Shown: one piece after another, positions 15,001 through 20,700 of the stretch
Position numbering within the stretch: the stretch's first letter is position 1
How the letters are laid out: every line of letters starts with the position of its first letter
Assembly: GCA_903828515.1 (NCBI GenBank)
Contig: CAIKMD010000007.1
Coordinates: 744,001 to 808,000 of the forward strand
DNA: 64,000 bases
From: an uncultured Rhodospirillales bacterium
GTDB taxonomy: Bacteria; Pseudomonadota; Alphaproteobacteria; ATCC43930; CGMCC-115725
Direction: 5' to 3'
Program-made: the position numbers and the translations under genes
Notes under the pieces: model-generated
Database searches by the model: none
Told to the model about the DNA's origin: nothing
The model's input: the letters and a program-made list of their open reading frames with translations, nothing else

Positions 15001-16230
15001 GCGAATGTGGCGACCGCGATGACGCCGATCGAGATGCGCACGACCGATTTCGCTTATGGCGGCAACGACGTCATCAACACCGGCGGTGGCGCCTATAATT
15101 ACGCCTTCGGTGGCACTGGCGCGGACATGCTGCAGGGCGAGGGCGGTGCCGACGCGCTGGCCGGCGACCAGGCGGCGTTCCTCTGGAACCCCGACGGCAC
15201 GCGATTCGAGATGACCTCGCTCAACGAAAATCCGACGGGGAACGCGAATGATTCGCTCGACGGCGGCGCCGGCAACGACGATCTGATCGGCGGCAAGGGC
15301 ACCGACCAGCTCACGGGCGACGCCGGTAACGACATCATCTTCGGCGATGACGGTCATATCTTCTATAAGAACAATTTCGAGAGCATGGCCGAGACCCTCA
15401 ACCAGCTCTCGGAGAGCGGCGATACGATCTCGGGTGGCGACGGCAGCAACTATCTCTTCGGCGGCGGCCCGAACAACAATCATTTCTTCGCGAATCCGTT
15501 GCGCGATCTGATCTTCAATACCGACGGTCATATCGATTTCACCAACGGTAACGATCCGAACAACCCGACGCCGACGGTTCAGTGGAACATGCCGCCCTTC
15601 ATCGGCAATCCGATTACCTCGGCGATCGGCAACTGGTTCAACTGGGTGCTTTACACCGAGGACGGCACCCAGATCGGCAGCAGCAATCTCTATGAGGACG
15701 TCTCGGTCTCGATCCAGGCGCAATACCTCGCGCAGCTCGGTCACGAGGAGACGCCGCCCGGCGCGCCGGACTACGTGGCGCCTCCGCCGCCTCCTGCGCT
15801 TCTCGGCGCGATCGAGGCGCTATTCGGTCTCATCGAGAATGGCTCCGATTCCTCCGATCCTCTCGGCGGCAACGACAATTCGGATTTCCTCAGCGAAGGC
15901 GGCGATACGAATTACGCGTCGGCTGATGACGGCGCCGGCGCCGGTGCGGTCGACTATGCGTTGATTCCGGCGCTGCCGCTCGAAGTAGCGGATTCGAGCG
16001 GCGATTCCGCGGCCATTCTGCATTTCGCACAAGGCGCCTTTACCACGACGCTCGATGCGCCCGTCGCGTCGGAACCCGTTACACAAACGGCGGCGGCAAC
16101 GCTTATCTTCGACAGCAACACCGGTTTATGGGTTGCGGATGACAACAATGGCGACGGACCGCAGCTTTTATTGAACGGCGAGATGCCCAGCATCGAATTA
16201 GCTTTGGCGGGAGCCGCTCTCGCGGCATAA
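1..16230 (+). CDS. Giant RTX-type repeat protein, 5' end outside window
   Basis: The reading frame is open from base 1 to the TAA at 16230. A GTG at 22 lies inside the frame, so the true start is almost certainly further left. At least 5,400 residues are visible. Roughly the first two thirds is Ala/Thr/Gly/Val-rich beta-type sequence with about 13 degenerate ~90-residue modules (AGD, VSYTV, GDT, AIN motifs) near 1020, 1600, 1890, 2580, 2910, 3190, 3450, 4070, 5740, 6260, 6470, 7950 and 14240. Leu-rich amphipathic segments recur near 500-690, 5090-5350, 8400-8640 and 9800-10070. An EF-hand loop sits at 10729-10764, followed by RTX-like GGxGxD / GNNxIxG repeats to about 15480. Cys is essentially absent. 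Secretion genes follow, so it is inferred to be an exported, calcium-stabilised surface adhesin or matrix protein. The C-terminus ends in a short acidic then hydrophobic segment, compatible with a type I signal. The function is inferred, not shown. Confidence 0.9.
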   Translation, partial: TVQATVDVTTAFTLDVTIDTTSTILSTSSVLSAGDTTLQDHFTFKTDSVDVTATVSATIPLHQEFDLGLLTLETTSAAPLSYTGAVNLEFDNVAASGIATAAPTVTVPGGGDPVVSLHLGLDLAAADMGVPGLTSGFVGALDVSGTVLDGNWSTQVSRTSGLSLDALQNFATFDPGKVVAAFQSLDSYINHLASAQLTNVTIPFTNTTIGDVINFAQNFQTDVVDKLESSGQLLGFPHGITTTAPDGSHGVSIVVTPQDLTNDPLPANFSLNVAGTGIDGGNLLTSAAVISLTNQYNGHNIASVADLVGEINQVLAAAGGTTALGQLHSILTVKTVYSADEALTVSGQSVTVAFASGATTANNGDHVQLTLTNPAINGGSVTVTYVTKDTDDATAVAAGLASAINGNTALQAAGISATNANGTLAVVPNNGATTLTVPTSTGPDNSVEFDIAQTGNGAAPANLALAAPAASFGSLAEFAENLGAALGYADATTAVANAIADLGLQYDPTLNAIEFNLNYGASLSLGNDPTETLTAANDTVIIGGKVATGDQLSMAVGYGSGSSETVSYTTIAGDTTSTVTTALAHAINTDATLQGQGITATGVGSTLQVSNTGHTATLAGTVGTGKETLDTTVTIGGTATAGDIVDIVVQNSVLPGGSVTVTYTTRAGDTPGDVAAALAAAINGNDALKTAKITSSYDGTVAPDLINVVTPGSVVGATTLTTGASGSIAFDVGFNLGDIASLAGSGNLTIAASVGLSMTVGFSLDPLGAQANGDPLLIDGAPIGTNTVLFDLPVWPSATATAPIALVTADQIANETGLPDFEIILRDGTLGTVEVQHGAIIDHVGATTTVIQGSGSDLTSLNIGGAVAVGDHLSVTVGYGSGLTKIVTYTTTAADNSSTAATHLAAAINADTTLQAAGVTAASAANTLHITAASGTLTLSGHATSGSETFDTQAITLGDLLTAFDDIKSANVDVTVAGKITGGDLMTLAIAGAGLANPVVVSYVVKTTDDVTQVAQGLADAVNANTTLQAAHVTATALTGATFGVTGGVSVTTNPGTATTASAGTDITVTGKAAAGDTVALKVTPSGNPAQTVSYALQSGDTTTDGVAHLVDQINQIAGVTATVSASITGATAVVLPNTGANTIDLVLGVGNTITVTTAQVGDALSLTVDGQNIAYVVKANLTSAADVAAGLVDAINHANLSGVSAAMTVAVTGATLAVPPPATETVTVAPGDGVTAIYNPTTAEIQVQDGTLLSTETPVSLGFQANQGASAAALSSAPVGAVSANAYYQAVLSATAPAGVDYTAANQFLIYLGNLPPAEVTVAAAAGRDAAGFATAIDTALTGIAIDPTMIGLSPSFTVAVPGSSQAGDTLTFAVHNVNLPNGEADVSYVVQSGDHASNIATGLVNAIKNNTTLTTAGVIATVPTGGTVVTVASTIDGTTTVNASVSGTHETLTAVTIPYSQLLTATSGTNGLVFSTTMYNVVSASSGSSASMAAAHFGVTINPVNTTLWALNSSAFTGDFAFSGTDLNGSSLPVGLLQSGPLYAETLADRFFFDNTGITANFTLTLANLDVQGTLGFIGFEAQGSGYVNLSAALMLTNPSGGTFVTFHDLENALTNDDLSSLWSFTVGAGAPGQPWADLNFSSIQLTGSGTAGSIIAELAGSLAPNPTIDISFSTPLTSISALLHATPDVTTTGLDSLKGISHLGFADIVAGLQAVLGVIDNQTGSSILTTPIPLIGLSLHDVLDYATDFANFITELQNDPATAIAQVNDIIHTALESVIGAAAQDVNLTYSSGSLFLSFQFNPSVTESLPFSLDLATLAQDVGVTLPSSVTDLVSADGSGMLSVTAGAALGVSVGFQINPAPAVGTTPLSTLNSGKGVATNGTGAADLAFLANGTQFAVNLDALATTTTVAVSGHTGFTVGGTPGEGEQLSVTLDNATLDGTKGAGSGAIVVTYTVGHGDTVTNAANALAQAINANDALGNAGITATVSGAVVTVAGATTVTSSVGANLQEVVDAINAASTGAGAHVVASINASGSIVFTDSSAAASTTPDAATDLGFTQTIAVAGANTVAVATSVGATETVTSNGTQFTVGGTVHAGDQLTVTVNGQAATPYTVSATDKLADVNAGLVQAINNLNLVGVTATAGGEAGVKVANDAVLIGGTTNAGDQVSLTVHYGGASSETVSYTVVKGDTADTIASALATKIAADTTLNGAHITAIATGSAVTLVASSGAPTLTGSVAPATSGGPTPETVTVGGSEQIAATLPAGADAKAEYQFNLSIDGNPVTVTVGANQARATPADLVAAINQALAFTSIDGGLVDPAKVGTHAVLSNLVGATLVGGQIVFAGADGSLGASPSLDIANAPPPPVGIGALGFSGPTTGTDSGGHTTLTATLPAHTDFTREYSFVLTVNGHDSTIDVPADASRTTESGFIKALNLAIGSTIVAKSDLNLGASGSVLLGQLIRATGVGTTLTLTASDSQLGSSHALAIKDVTQTGKVGLAVADLGDSGTAEALGFTSANDTIQAPGSTARVLTGTALTDSANEHQFFIDTTATGLTLNLGVSASNLSFSTNFGPLSISISNGSAILGAETALDSHGNPVSATDPNFAVSGPGSLIFGLHDGVALGEAGDSPVAGRLTFGEISASTSLFTVKIGGTETAGDSVSLTLSGNKISGSQPVSYTIASGDTAASVATHLADNINALHLTGVSARANGDTVVIDGAGKVTDTLSGTTEKVAIVSGLSNLLDVSSNFAVKVDLPVSFLGLAPVDVKIAIGNVLGGPSGWALDPTPWTLDLPNFSTLLGQLTSQFSVLNFLNSPEAVITGLDTLLGTLDTIFTQQVFGYQLPLIGPALDDAGDFIGVFRGNLIGYLDGLVADFKQSHPTEEPTTLNIIDGGINALLSKIGFTGGITGSIDNAAQQINFNLDITKDLFNGMINLSGNLGIPGLGISVSNGQIGLDLSTTIDLSFGYSIAKGFFLEPTLSGDHMLALNFAVTVPQTFSAALTLGILQVTGTNGNYAFTNAGNVTSNGTSLSGGVFVDLHPKTSNTLADLGAKTSDMATPTSFEIDGVASSNNEVVTLTLPSDFSDADAQAAFNFNVVIDGTSVSVSVAADSSRHIADLPTAINTALHTATVKQTVIDPHHGNAGTNVALDTLVTAALSGHTLTFTATDAALGMANGVTPTLALADAPLAFSGLSKSLRVEIAANLDLDIALTAAVGLGSAVQLPSVSTELIFQYQLDKVLVGTDPDAISGVIIPFTFKDVTIDLGSFLTGFLKPILDEANSLIAPLMPMLNFLTAPLPGISDIVGHSVTLLDIASLLGGDSKQVKAIVDAVQEIDDVANLVTAIENLTGSGSIKYDFGTFEFGKASIGTASVAGAHQASSDANSTFDPISGKATLAKQNVDTNGVSAVAPTHDDTANASQANAANQIQKQIGKGSFEFPFLQNPLGVLELIMGQTQNPVTLFEWNLPSITWTFSKQWSFPLASVAVASVDAVVGLGISVSIHVSIGYDTYGISEYIQTHDPVFIFDGFFVDDTKGPQLTANVSITAGAELDLTLVQVSLTGTIGGIINLELFDPNHDGKVRPSEIIGLLEANPNPLGLFEVSGSIYAELDLSVWVGAGPFTIFSEDWTIVKGTLVSFDIQPTPGTVLATTVGGVVSLNMGPLASQRLSGDISGTNGENYLITGHNNNDITIDFFGDSPHAVQTVNGATQILVNFGEDNAILSFSAAGGGITLPVTPGQPSIIITGGDGNNFIDLTGINDAVVILGNGNNIIIGTGIGDTITVGDGNNTIIDGAGNDIIMAGAGNNYIDAGGGDDKVTVGNGNNTIVGGTGKNTITAGTGNNMIIAGSASSVAGSVIDPDTSAIYTVFGVDPASHMLSNQADPADDNSQVTIIGGAGDNIILGSSKADTFKLGGSGDDIIVGDIGTITFAAGQDFATVGHTAIVSIAATGLVGGNDTIDATVTTGDIMVLGGAGNDSIAAGTGTAILLGDDGAVDGAAGGSGGQFSIVSTSIASGNDTMTGGVLADVILGGPGNDTLDGASGNDIILGDDGTVIRTAALGSAAALVSVTETQDAVAGGADAIEGGSGNDIILGGGGADSIDGGTGNDILIGDYATVTPPDGAHYDVLGIDQSASDAGNDTITAGVGQSVVMGGGGGDSLIGGAGNAVIFGDSGEVERTAALAIVNANTVDGTGLGEESLGGDDIVSITGDGSNLVFGGAGNDSLTITGAGNNVVLGDLGAVNFAGSVMTVSGYNAAGDTGTSSYAATDTITVSGNGSNVAFGGAGDDSIGASGAGANYLLGDSGVAVLNVINAVASLVSVTTVDSVTGGEEAIGGNDTIALAGASNNVAFGGAGNDIFTITGTGDNVAMGDLGTASVTGTTLTVAGHNATIGGSDTLTVGAGASGNNILMGEAGIDTLTVNGGGNNILLGDAGTATVTVGTLALGTVTTVDGSSGGEEAIGGNDLITVNGNGNNIGMGGFGQDLLTVNGTGNNVMLGDLGTASVSGAILTVAGHNASLGGNDTLLVGGSASGNNILMGEAGADTLTVNGGGNNILLGDAGTAAVTVGTLAPGTVTTVDGSVGGQETVGGNDLITVNGNGNNVAMGGFGQDLLTVNGGGNNTMMGDLGVVTGIVVDGVAGLDIIGHNTALGDGNTNYNDRITVAAGALGNNTLMGEAGADTLQVYAAGTYLNSGNNVVFGDTAEVTRAAMVAIAGPIGDTITITPSVVGAGGNAATETVIANGATNSFEIRGSATAGDRVSVTLLDTISGVTITASHTVVAGDTLQIIAQNLAAAINPQLIGSFFGLSASGWFGPLAESVDEAHGGNDSIVIGRPGNPDLTDGENVVIGGFGSDTVDVYGKGDNTILGDQGLITPPTGTHPDAFGRDTSIGDADILTLDAGADGNNVVMGEAGNDTISSVGTGLDVFYGDTAIVTHQVIGNRLYPLTIASTDPGQGGTDTILVSQGTNFIDGGSGDDTLNGGAGNDYLMGDNGTFIFGANVATAMTPIEMRTTDFAYGGNDVINTGGGAYNYAFGGTGADMLQGEGGADALAGDQAAFLWNPDGTRFEMTSLNENPTGNANDSLDGGAGNDDLIGGKGTDQLTGDAGNDIIFGDDGHIFYKNNFESMAETLNQLSESGDTISGGDGSNYLFGGGPNNNHFFANPLRDLIFNTDGHIDFTNGNDPNNPTPTVQWNMPPFIGNPITSAIGNWFNWVLYTEDGTQIGSSNLYEDVSVSIQAQYLAQLGHEETPPGAPDYVAPPPPPALLGAIEALFGLIENGSDSSDPLGGNDNSDFLSEGGDTNYASADDGAGAGAVDYALIPALPLEVADSSGDSAAILHFAQGAFTTTLDAPVASEPVTQTAAATLIFDSNTGLWVADDNNGDGPQLLLNGEMPSIELALAGAALAA
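10729..10764 (+). other. EF-hand / dockerin-type calcium loop codons
   Basis: The codons give DPNHDGKVRPSE, a complete 12-residue EF-hand loop with acidic or polar ligands at positions 1, 3, 5 and 12 and Gly at 6. It is followed by a short helix (IIGLLEANP). It lies between the Leu-rich/beta stalk and the RTX array. Confidence 0.7.
11236..15480 (+). repeat. RTX-like calcium-binding repeat region of the giant protein
   Basis: The encoded protein carries dense, imperfect nonapeptide-like repeats of the GGxGxDxL / GNGNNxIxGG type, characteristic of hemolysin-type calcium-binding beta-rolls. Many repeats have Asn where classical RTX repeats have Asp (GNNxIxG), so calcium affinity may vary along the array. 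The blocks are interrupted by 30-60-residue spacers of the form GD(L/A)GxxxV...TTVDG. One AGD/GDT module is inserted near 14240. Confidence 0.85.
12718..13881 (+). repeat. Long tandem repeats inside the RTX region (402, 381, 381 bp)
   Basis: The motif gatctcggc recurs at 12718, 13120 and 13501, and a gatctcggt at 13882. This gives units of 402, 381 and 381 bp, all multiples of three. The 13120 and 13501 units are very similar at nucleotide level (for example cggcaacaacatcctgatgg at 13221 and 13602), implying recent in-frame duplication. The first unit is more diverged and carries length changes. Confidence 0.8.
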
Positions 16231-16290
16231 CTTCGCCCTGGGATCGGGCGCTCGGCGCCGCTCCCCTCGAATGCATGACAGGAGATGTTA

Positions 16291-16614
16291 ATGGCTGAGA
16301 ACGGTAAACCGATGACCCCCGAGCTTGCCCGGACTGCCGGCAGCGGGACCACGACCACGGTCGGCGGCACCAAGATCCGCTGGGACGACAGCAAGATGCG
16401 CAGTTCCTACGCGAATGTCTGCAACGTCGCGACGACGCGGGAAGAGATCATGCTGCTCTTCGGGACCAATCAGGCTTGGAGCAAGATGAATGAGGAAGTC
16501 GCCATCGAATTGAGCGACCGGATCATCCTCAATCCCTTCGCGGCGAAACGGCTGCTGGCCCTGCTCGCCAAGACGGTCGAGGAATACGAGAAAGCCTATG
16601 GCAGTCTCGGCTAA
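16291..16614 (+). CDS. DUF3467-like small protein
   Basis: A 107-residue cytoplasmic-looking protein with no signal peptide or membrane segment. The core SSYANVCNVATTREEIMLLFG followed by DRIILNPFAAKRLLALL resembles the DUF3467 family, whose function is unknown to me. AGGAG at 16280-16284 is six bases before ATG 16291, so that start is preferred over ATG 16285, which has no spacing. It lies 60 bp downstream of the giant gene and 31 bp upstream of the GAF/HlyD gene. It is therefore probably co-transcribed, and it may be a chaperone or accessory factor for the giant substrate. That role is inferred from position only. Confidence 0.75.
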   Translation: MAENGKPMTPELARTAGSGTTTTVGGTKIRWDDSKMRSSYANVCNVATTREEIMLLFGTNQAWSKMNEEVAIELSDRIILNPFAAKRLLALLAKTVEEYEKAYGSLG

Positions 16615-16645
16615 TCGGCCGAACTGACACGCTTCGTTCACGGCC

Positions 16646-18547
16646 ATGAGTACCAACCCCCGCGACAACGAACCGCAACCGGTGCCCGGCGATGCCGCCG
16701 CGCGCTTCGGCGACGCGGCGGTGTGGCGTCGGCTGCTGTCGTCGGATTCGCTGGAATCCTTCAGCAGCGCGTGGCTGGAAATCTTTTGCGCCGAGATCGA
16801 TCTTGCCTTGGGGCCGCTGATCGGCCGCGACAAGGTCGTCTACCAGGCGATGGTCGCGCTGGGCGATCCGGAAACCAATAAATACGCCCGGACCGGTTCC
16901 TATGGCGGCGAGAAAGAGGCAAGCCTTCTGCTCGCGAAGGCGGCCGAGCGCGCGATGCAGTTGCGCCGGGGCACGGTGCAGCGCGACGACACGCGCGAGG
17001 TACCGTGTCAGCTCGGTCATCCGATCATGGTTGGCGAACGGTTGCGCGGTGTCGTCGCGATCGAACTGGCGCCGGGCGCACGCGATCATCTCGATCACGC
17101 GATGCGCCTCGCCCAATGGGCCACGCCCTGGTTCGCGCGACTGTTTCAGCCGGGTCACGAAGTCGTTCCCGGCACGCGGATCGACGCGCTGGAAATCGAG
17201 GCGGTTCGTCTCGCCGGTGCCGGGCAGACCGCGTCGGGTGCGGCCGAGGCGCTGGCGACGAATTTGGGCGCGCGGCTTAATCTGCGAAAAGTCAGCTTCG
17301 GCGTCCGCCGTCACCTGCAAACCAAATTGCTCGCCGTCTCCGATGGCGGGTTCGCGTCGGTTCTGAACGACTATCTGTCGGTCATCGTATCGGCGATGGA
17401 CGAGGCGGCGGATTCCGATGCCCCGATCTTCTATCCGCTGGCCGTCGGCGCGCTGGCTCGGCCACATGCCGCGCATGCGCGGCTTTGCCGCGAGCACGAG
17501 TGCGATTGGGCGCAATCGGTTTCGGCGACGGTTCCGTGGACGAGGCTGCAGGACGCGCGGCTGGTCCTGACCGCCGAAGGGGTGGGGACACCACCCGAGA
17601 GCACGGAGCGGACGCTCGAAACTGTTCTTACCGCCGTCGCGCCGATCATCCTCGCGCGGTTGCGGGCCGAACGCTCCTTTCCGACCCATCTCGGCGAAAG
17701 CGTCCGTTATGTGTGGCATCGAAATTTCGCGGCCGGAGCGGGCGCGCGGCGCTGGCTGCTCATCGCGAGCGCGGGTGTCCTTGCTTTCATCAGCATGGTT
17801 CCCGTGCCCTATCACGTTTCCGCCGAAGCCTCGCTCGAGGGCGTGGTTCGTCGCGCGTTGGTGGCGCCGTTCGACGGCTATGTTGCCGACGCGACGGCGC
17901 GTCCGGGCGACCGGATGACCGCCGGCGCCGTTCTCGCCCGGCTCGAGGATCGCGAACTCCGGCTGCAAAAGAACGATCTTCAGGCGCGGATTGCCGAGGC
18001 GCAAAAGCAGATCAGCGAAGCGATGGGCGACCGCGACAACGCCAAGGTCAATATCCTGACCGCGCGGCTCGATCAGGCGCAGGCGGAACTCAATCTCGTG
18101 CAGGACAATCTTGGGCGGACGCAGTTGACCGCGCCGTTCGATTCCATCGTCGTTTCCGGCGACAGGACCCAATCGATCGGTGCGCCGGTCCGTCGCGGGG
18201 ATACGCTCTACGAGGTGTCGCCGCTCGACGATTTCCGCGTCGCCATCGACGTGCCGCAGGCGGATTTCGGCGATGTCGATATCGGACAGGCGGGGAACCT
18301 TCTCCTGTCGTCGGTGCCCTATCGCAGTTTTGCCTTCGTGGTCGAGCGAATCACGCCGATCGCCAGCGCGCGTGAAGGCAAAACCACCTTTCGGGTCGAG
18401 GCCCGGCTCGTCGACAAGGATGCGTTGATGCGTCCGGGCATGCAGGGTGTCGCCAATGTTTCCGTCGGCTGGCATCCGATGATCTGGATCGGCACCCATC
18501 ACATCGTCGACTGGTTGCGCATCAAGCTCTGGGCCTGGCTGCCGTGA
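16646..18547 (+). CDS. GAF-like / HlyD hybrid membrane-fusion protein
   Basis: A 633-residue protein in two halves. Residues about 30-345 form a soluble region resembling a GAF sensory fold. A single membrane segment follows near 368-388 (WLLIASAGVLAFISM). After it comes a periplasmic HlyD/biotinyl-lipoyl adaptor part with the half-lipoyl signature (VVRRALVAPFDGYV, then LTAPFDSIVVSG) around a coiled coil rich in QKQISEAM and LDQAQAEL sequence. HlyD-type adaptors bridge an inner-membrane exporter to a TolC channel; a large cytoplasmic sensor-like domain on one is unusual. No clear Shine-Dalgarno precedes the ATG. The stop overlaps the next GTG start (GTGA), so the two are translationally coupled. 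Confidence 0.82.
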   Translation: MSTNPRDNEPQPVPGDAAARFGDAAVWRRLLSSDSLESFSSAWLEIFCAEIDLALGPLIGRDKVVYQAMVALGDPETNKYARTGSYGGEKEASLLLAKAAERAMQLRRGTVQRDDTREVPCQLGHPIMVGERLRGVVAIELAPGARDHLDHAMRLAQWATPWFARLFQPGHEVVPGTRIDALEIEAVRLAGAGQTASGAAEALATNLGARLNLRKVSFGVRRHLQTKLLAVSDGGFASVLNDYLSVIVSAMDEAADSDAPIFYPLAVGALARPHAAHARLCREHECDWAQSVSATVPWTRLQDARLVLTAEGVGTPPESTERTLETVLTAVAPIILARLRAERSFPTHLGESVRYVWHRNFAAGAGARRWLLIASAGVLAFISMVPVPYHVSAEASLEGVVRRALVAPFDGYVADATARPGDRMTAGAVLARLEDRELRLQKNDLQARIAEAQKQISEAMGDRDNAKVNILTARLDQAQAELNLVQDNLGRTQLTAPFDSIVVSGDRTQSIGAPVRRGDTLYEVSPLDDFRVAIDVPQADFGDVDIGQAGNLLLSSVPYRSFAFVVERITPIASAREGKTTFRVEARLVDKDALMRPGMQGVANVSVGWHPMIWIGTHHIVDWLRIKLWAWLP

Positions 18548-20700
18548 GCAACGCGTTCGGAGCTTTGCAGCTCAAGCCGCAACTCAAGCCCAACGTCGAT
18601 GTTTTCCGCCATGTCTATCGCGGCGAGGTTTGGTATCTGTTTCACGATCGCAGCGTCGACCGCTTTTACCGCATGTCGGCGGCGGGTGCCGACATCGTCG
18701 CGGCGATGGATGGAAAACGCAGCCTCGCCGATATTTTCGACGATTATAGCGCACAGAGCGCGAATGACGAGATCGATCCGCAACGCGGCACGCAGTTCCT
18801 CGCGCAATTGAATGCCCTCGGCCTGATGCGCCTCGATACCGCGCCCGATGCGGAGGCGCTCGAACGCAAGCGCGATATGATTCGCCAGCGCCGGTTGTTT
18901 GCGTCGCTCAAAAGTCCGCTGACGCTACGCATTCCGTTGATCGATCCGACCCCGGTCCTGCGCCTGCTCGAGAAAATAAGTCCTTATCTCTTCAATCCGC
19001 TGGGTTTGACGCTCTGGGCGCTCGTCGTGCTGACCGGCGCCATTGTCGGCGGGTTGCATTGGGGCGAGTTGACGATCGATCTGACGGACCGGTTGCTGTC
19101 GCTGCAAAATCTGGCGGTCGCGGCGTTCGTCTATCCGTTCATCAAGGTCGTTCACGAATTCGCCCACGCCCTGGTGCTGCGCCATTACGGTGGCGAGGTA
19201 CGCCGCATGGGCGTCATCGTCGTGGGCTTCATGCCGGTTCCTTACGTCGATGCGTCGTCTTCGGTGGTGCTGTCGAACAAGTATTGGCGGATCATGGTCG
19301 ATGCCGCCGGCATCATGTCCGAACTCTTCATCGCGGCCTTGGCGATCATCGGCTGGTCGATGGCCGAGCCGAGCTTCTTTCGCACCGTTTGCTACGACAT
19401 CGTGATGATCAGCGGATTGTCGACGCTGCTCTTCAACGGCAACCCGCTGCAACGCTACGACGGTTACTACATCCTGTCGGACTGGGCCGAAATTCCCGGC
19501 CTCGGCATGCGGGCGGCGCAGCAGATGATGTACTACGTTCGGCGTTATCTGCTCGCCGACGACCAGGCGCAGCCGCCGGCGGCAACGCCGGGCGAGCGCA
19601 TCTGGTTCCTGATCTATGGACCGGCATCCTTCCTCTATCGGACGGCGTTGGTCTTCACCATCGTCTTCTATGTGATGCATGCCTATCCGCTGATCGGTAC
19701 CGCGCTCGGTATCTGGACCTTCGCCGGCGTGTTGGGGGCCCCGGCGACCGCTCTGGTTCGGGTGGCGCGCACGCCCGATCGGACGCGGCGCGGTAACGCG
19801 GGCAAGCGGCTGGTCCTCGTCATCGGCGCGGTTTGCCTCTTGCTGTTTGTCGTGCCGGTTCCGTCGGGCGTGGTGACGAGCGGCGTGGTGTGGCTGCCCG
19901 ACGATGCGAATGCCCGGCCGCTGACCGCCGGCGAGGTGATCGAGGTGATGGCCGCGCCGGGCATGACGGTCGAGGCCGGTGCTCCGATCCTCCGTCTCGA
20001 AAACCGCGAGACGGCGATGCGGGTGGCCAAGGCTCAGGCCGCGTTGGCGGAAATGAATGCCGCTTATACGCAGGCCTTTGCCGAGAGCCGGGTCCAGGCG
20101 GCGATCTACGCCGACAAGGTGATCCAGGCACAGAAAGCATTGGTCGAGGCGAAGGAGGAACAAAACGGATTGCTCCTGCGCAGCCCGGCTACCGGCCGAA
20201 TCATCTTCTCGAACTATCCCGATCTGCCGGGTCGCTATCTCGGCAAGGGCGAGGTCGCGGCGGTGATCTGGAACGGCGGCAAAGTCACCGTCCGCGCGAT
20301 GGTGCCGATGGGCGAGATCGATCAGATTCGCGCGGGGACGAAGAGTGTCGGGATACGGCTTGCCTACGATCCGATGACGGAAATTCCGGCGCGGATATCG
20401 CGGATCGTCCCGGCGGCGACCGACGAATTGCCGAGCGCCGTGTTGTCGCTCGAAGGCGGTGGACCGTTCGCCGTCGCGATGGACTCGCCGGCCCCCGGCA
20501 TGCGCGGGAATAATGTCGTCGATCGTGCGCCCCATATGAGCGAAGCGATGTTCGAGGTCGATGTTCAGGCCGACCGGCCGCTTCCCGTCGAATTTCTCAA
20601 CGGCGCGGCGAATGTCCGTTTCGATCTCGGTTGGGAACCCGCGGGTATTCAACTCTATCGTTATGCGCGGCTGGTATTTTTGAGGTACTTCAATGTCTGA
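18544..20700 (+). CDS. PqqD-like / M50 zinc protease / HlyD triple-fusion membrane protein
   Basis: A 718-residue protein. Residues about 10-100 resemble a PqqD-type winged helix (peptide-recognition RRE fold): FHDRSVDRFYRMS, then MDGKRSLADIFDDY. Residues about 140-430 hold several membrane helices with the site-2-protease signature HEFAH (H204, E205, H208) and the matching NGNPLQRYDG (N298...D306-G307), so all zinc ligands and the catalytic Glu are present. The C-terminal third, after a membrane helix near 425, is a lipoyl/HlyD-type adaptor with a coiled coil. The GTG start overlaps the previous stop and the end overlaps the next ATG. It probably forms the inner-membrane core of the export complex; whether it cleaves or simply binds substrate is unknown. 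Confidence 0.83.
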   Translation: MSNAFGALQLKPQLKPNVDVFRHVYRGEVWYLFHDRSVDRFYRMSAAGADIVAAMDGKRSLADIFDDYSAQSANDEIDPQRGTQFLAQLNALGLMRLDTAPDAEALERKRDMIRQRRLFASLKSPLTLRIPLIDPTPVLRLLEKISPYLFNPLGLTLWALVVLTGAIVGGLHWGELTIDLTDRLLSLQNLAVAAFVYPFIKVVHEFAHALVLRHYGGEVRRMGVIVVGFMPVPYVDASSSVVLSNKYWRIMVDAAGIMSELFIAALAIIGWSMAEPSFFRTVCYDIVMISGLSTLLFNGNPLQRYDGYYILSDWAEIPGLGMRAAQQMMYYVRRYLLADDQAQPPAATPGERIWFLIYGPASFLYRTALVFTIVFYVMHAYPLIGTALGIWTFAGVLGAPATALVRVARTPDRTRRGNAGKRLVLVIGAVCLLLFVVPVPSGVVTSGVVWLPDDANARPLTAGEVIEVMAAPGMTVEAGAPILRLENRETAMRVAKAQAALAEMNAAYTQAFAESRVQAAIYADKVIQAQKALVEAKEEQNGLLLRSPATGRIIFSNYPDLPGRYLGKGEVAAVIWNGGKVTVRAMVPMGEIDQIRAGTKSVGIRLAYDPMTEIPARISRIVPAATDELPSAVLSLEGGGPFAVAMDSPAPGMRGNNVVDRAPHMSEAMFEVDVQADRPLPVEFLNGAANVRFDLGWEPAGIQLYRYARLVFLRYFNV

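Noticed and set aside
11236-15480. Repeat-rich DNA considered as a CRISPR array
   Set aside because: The repeats are imperfect, in frame and encode RTX-like motifs; there are no uniform spacers and no cas genes.
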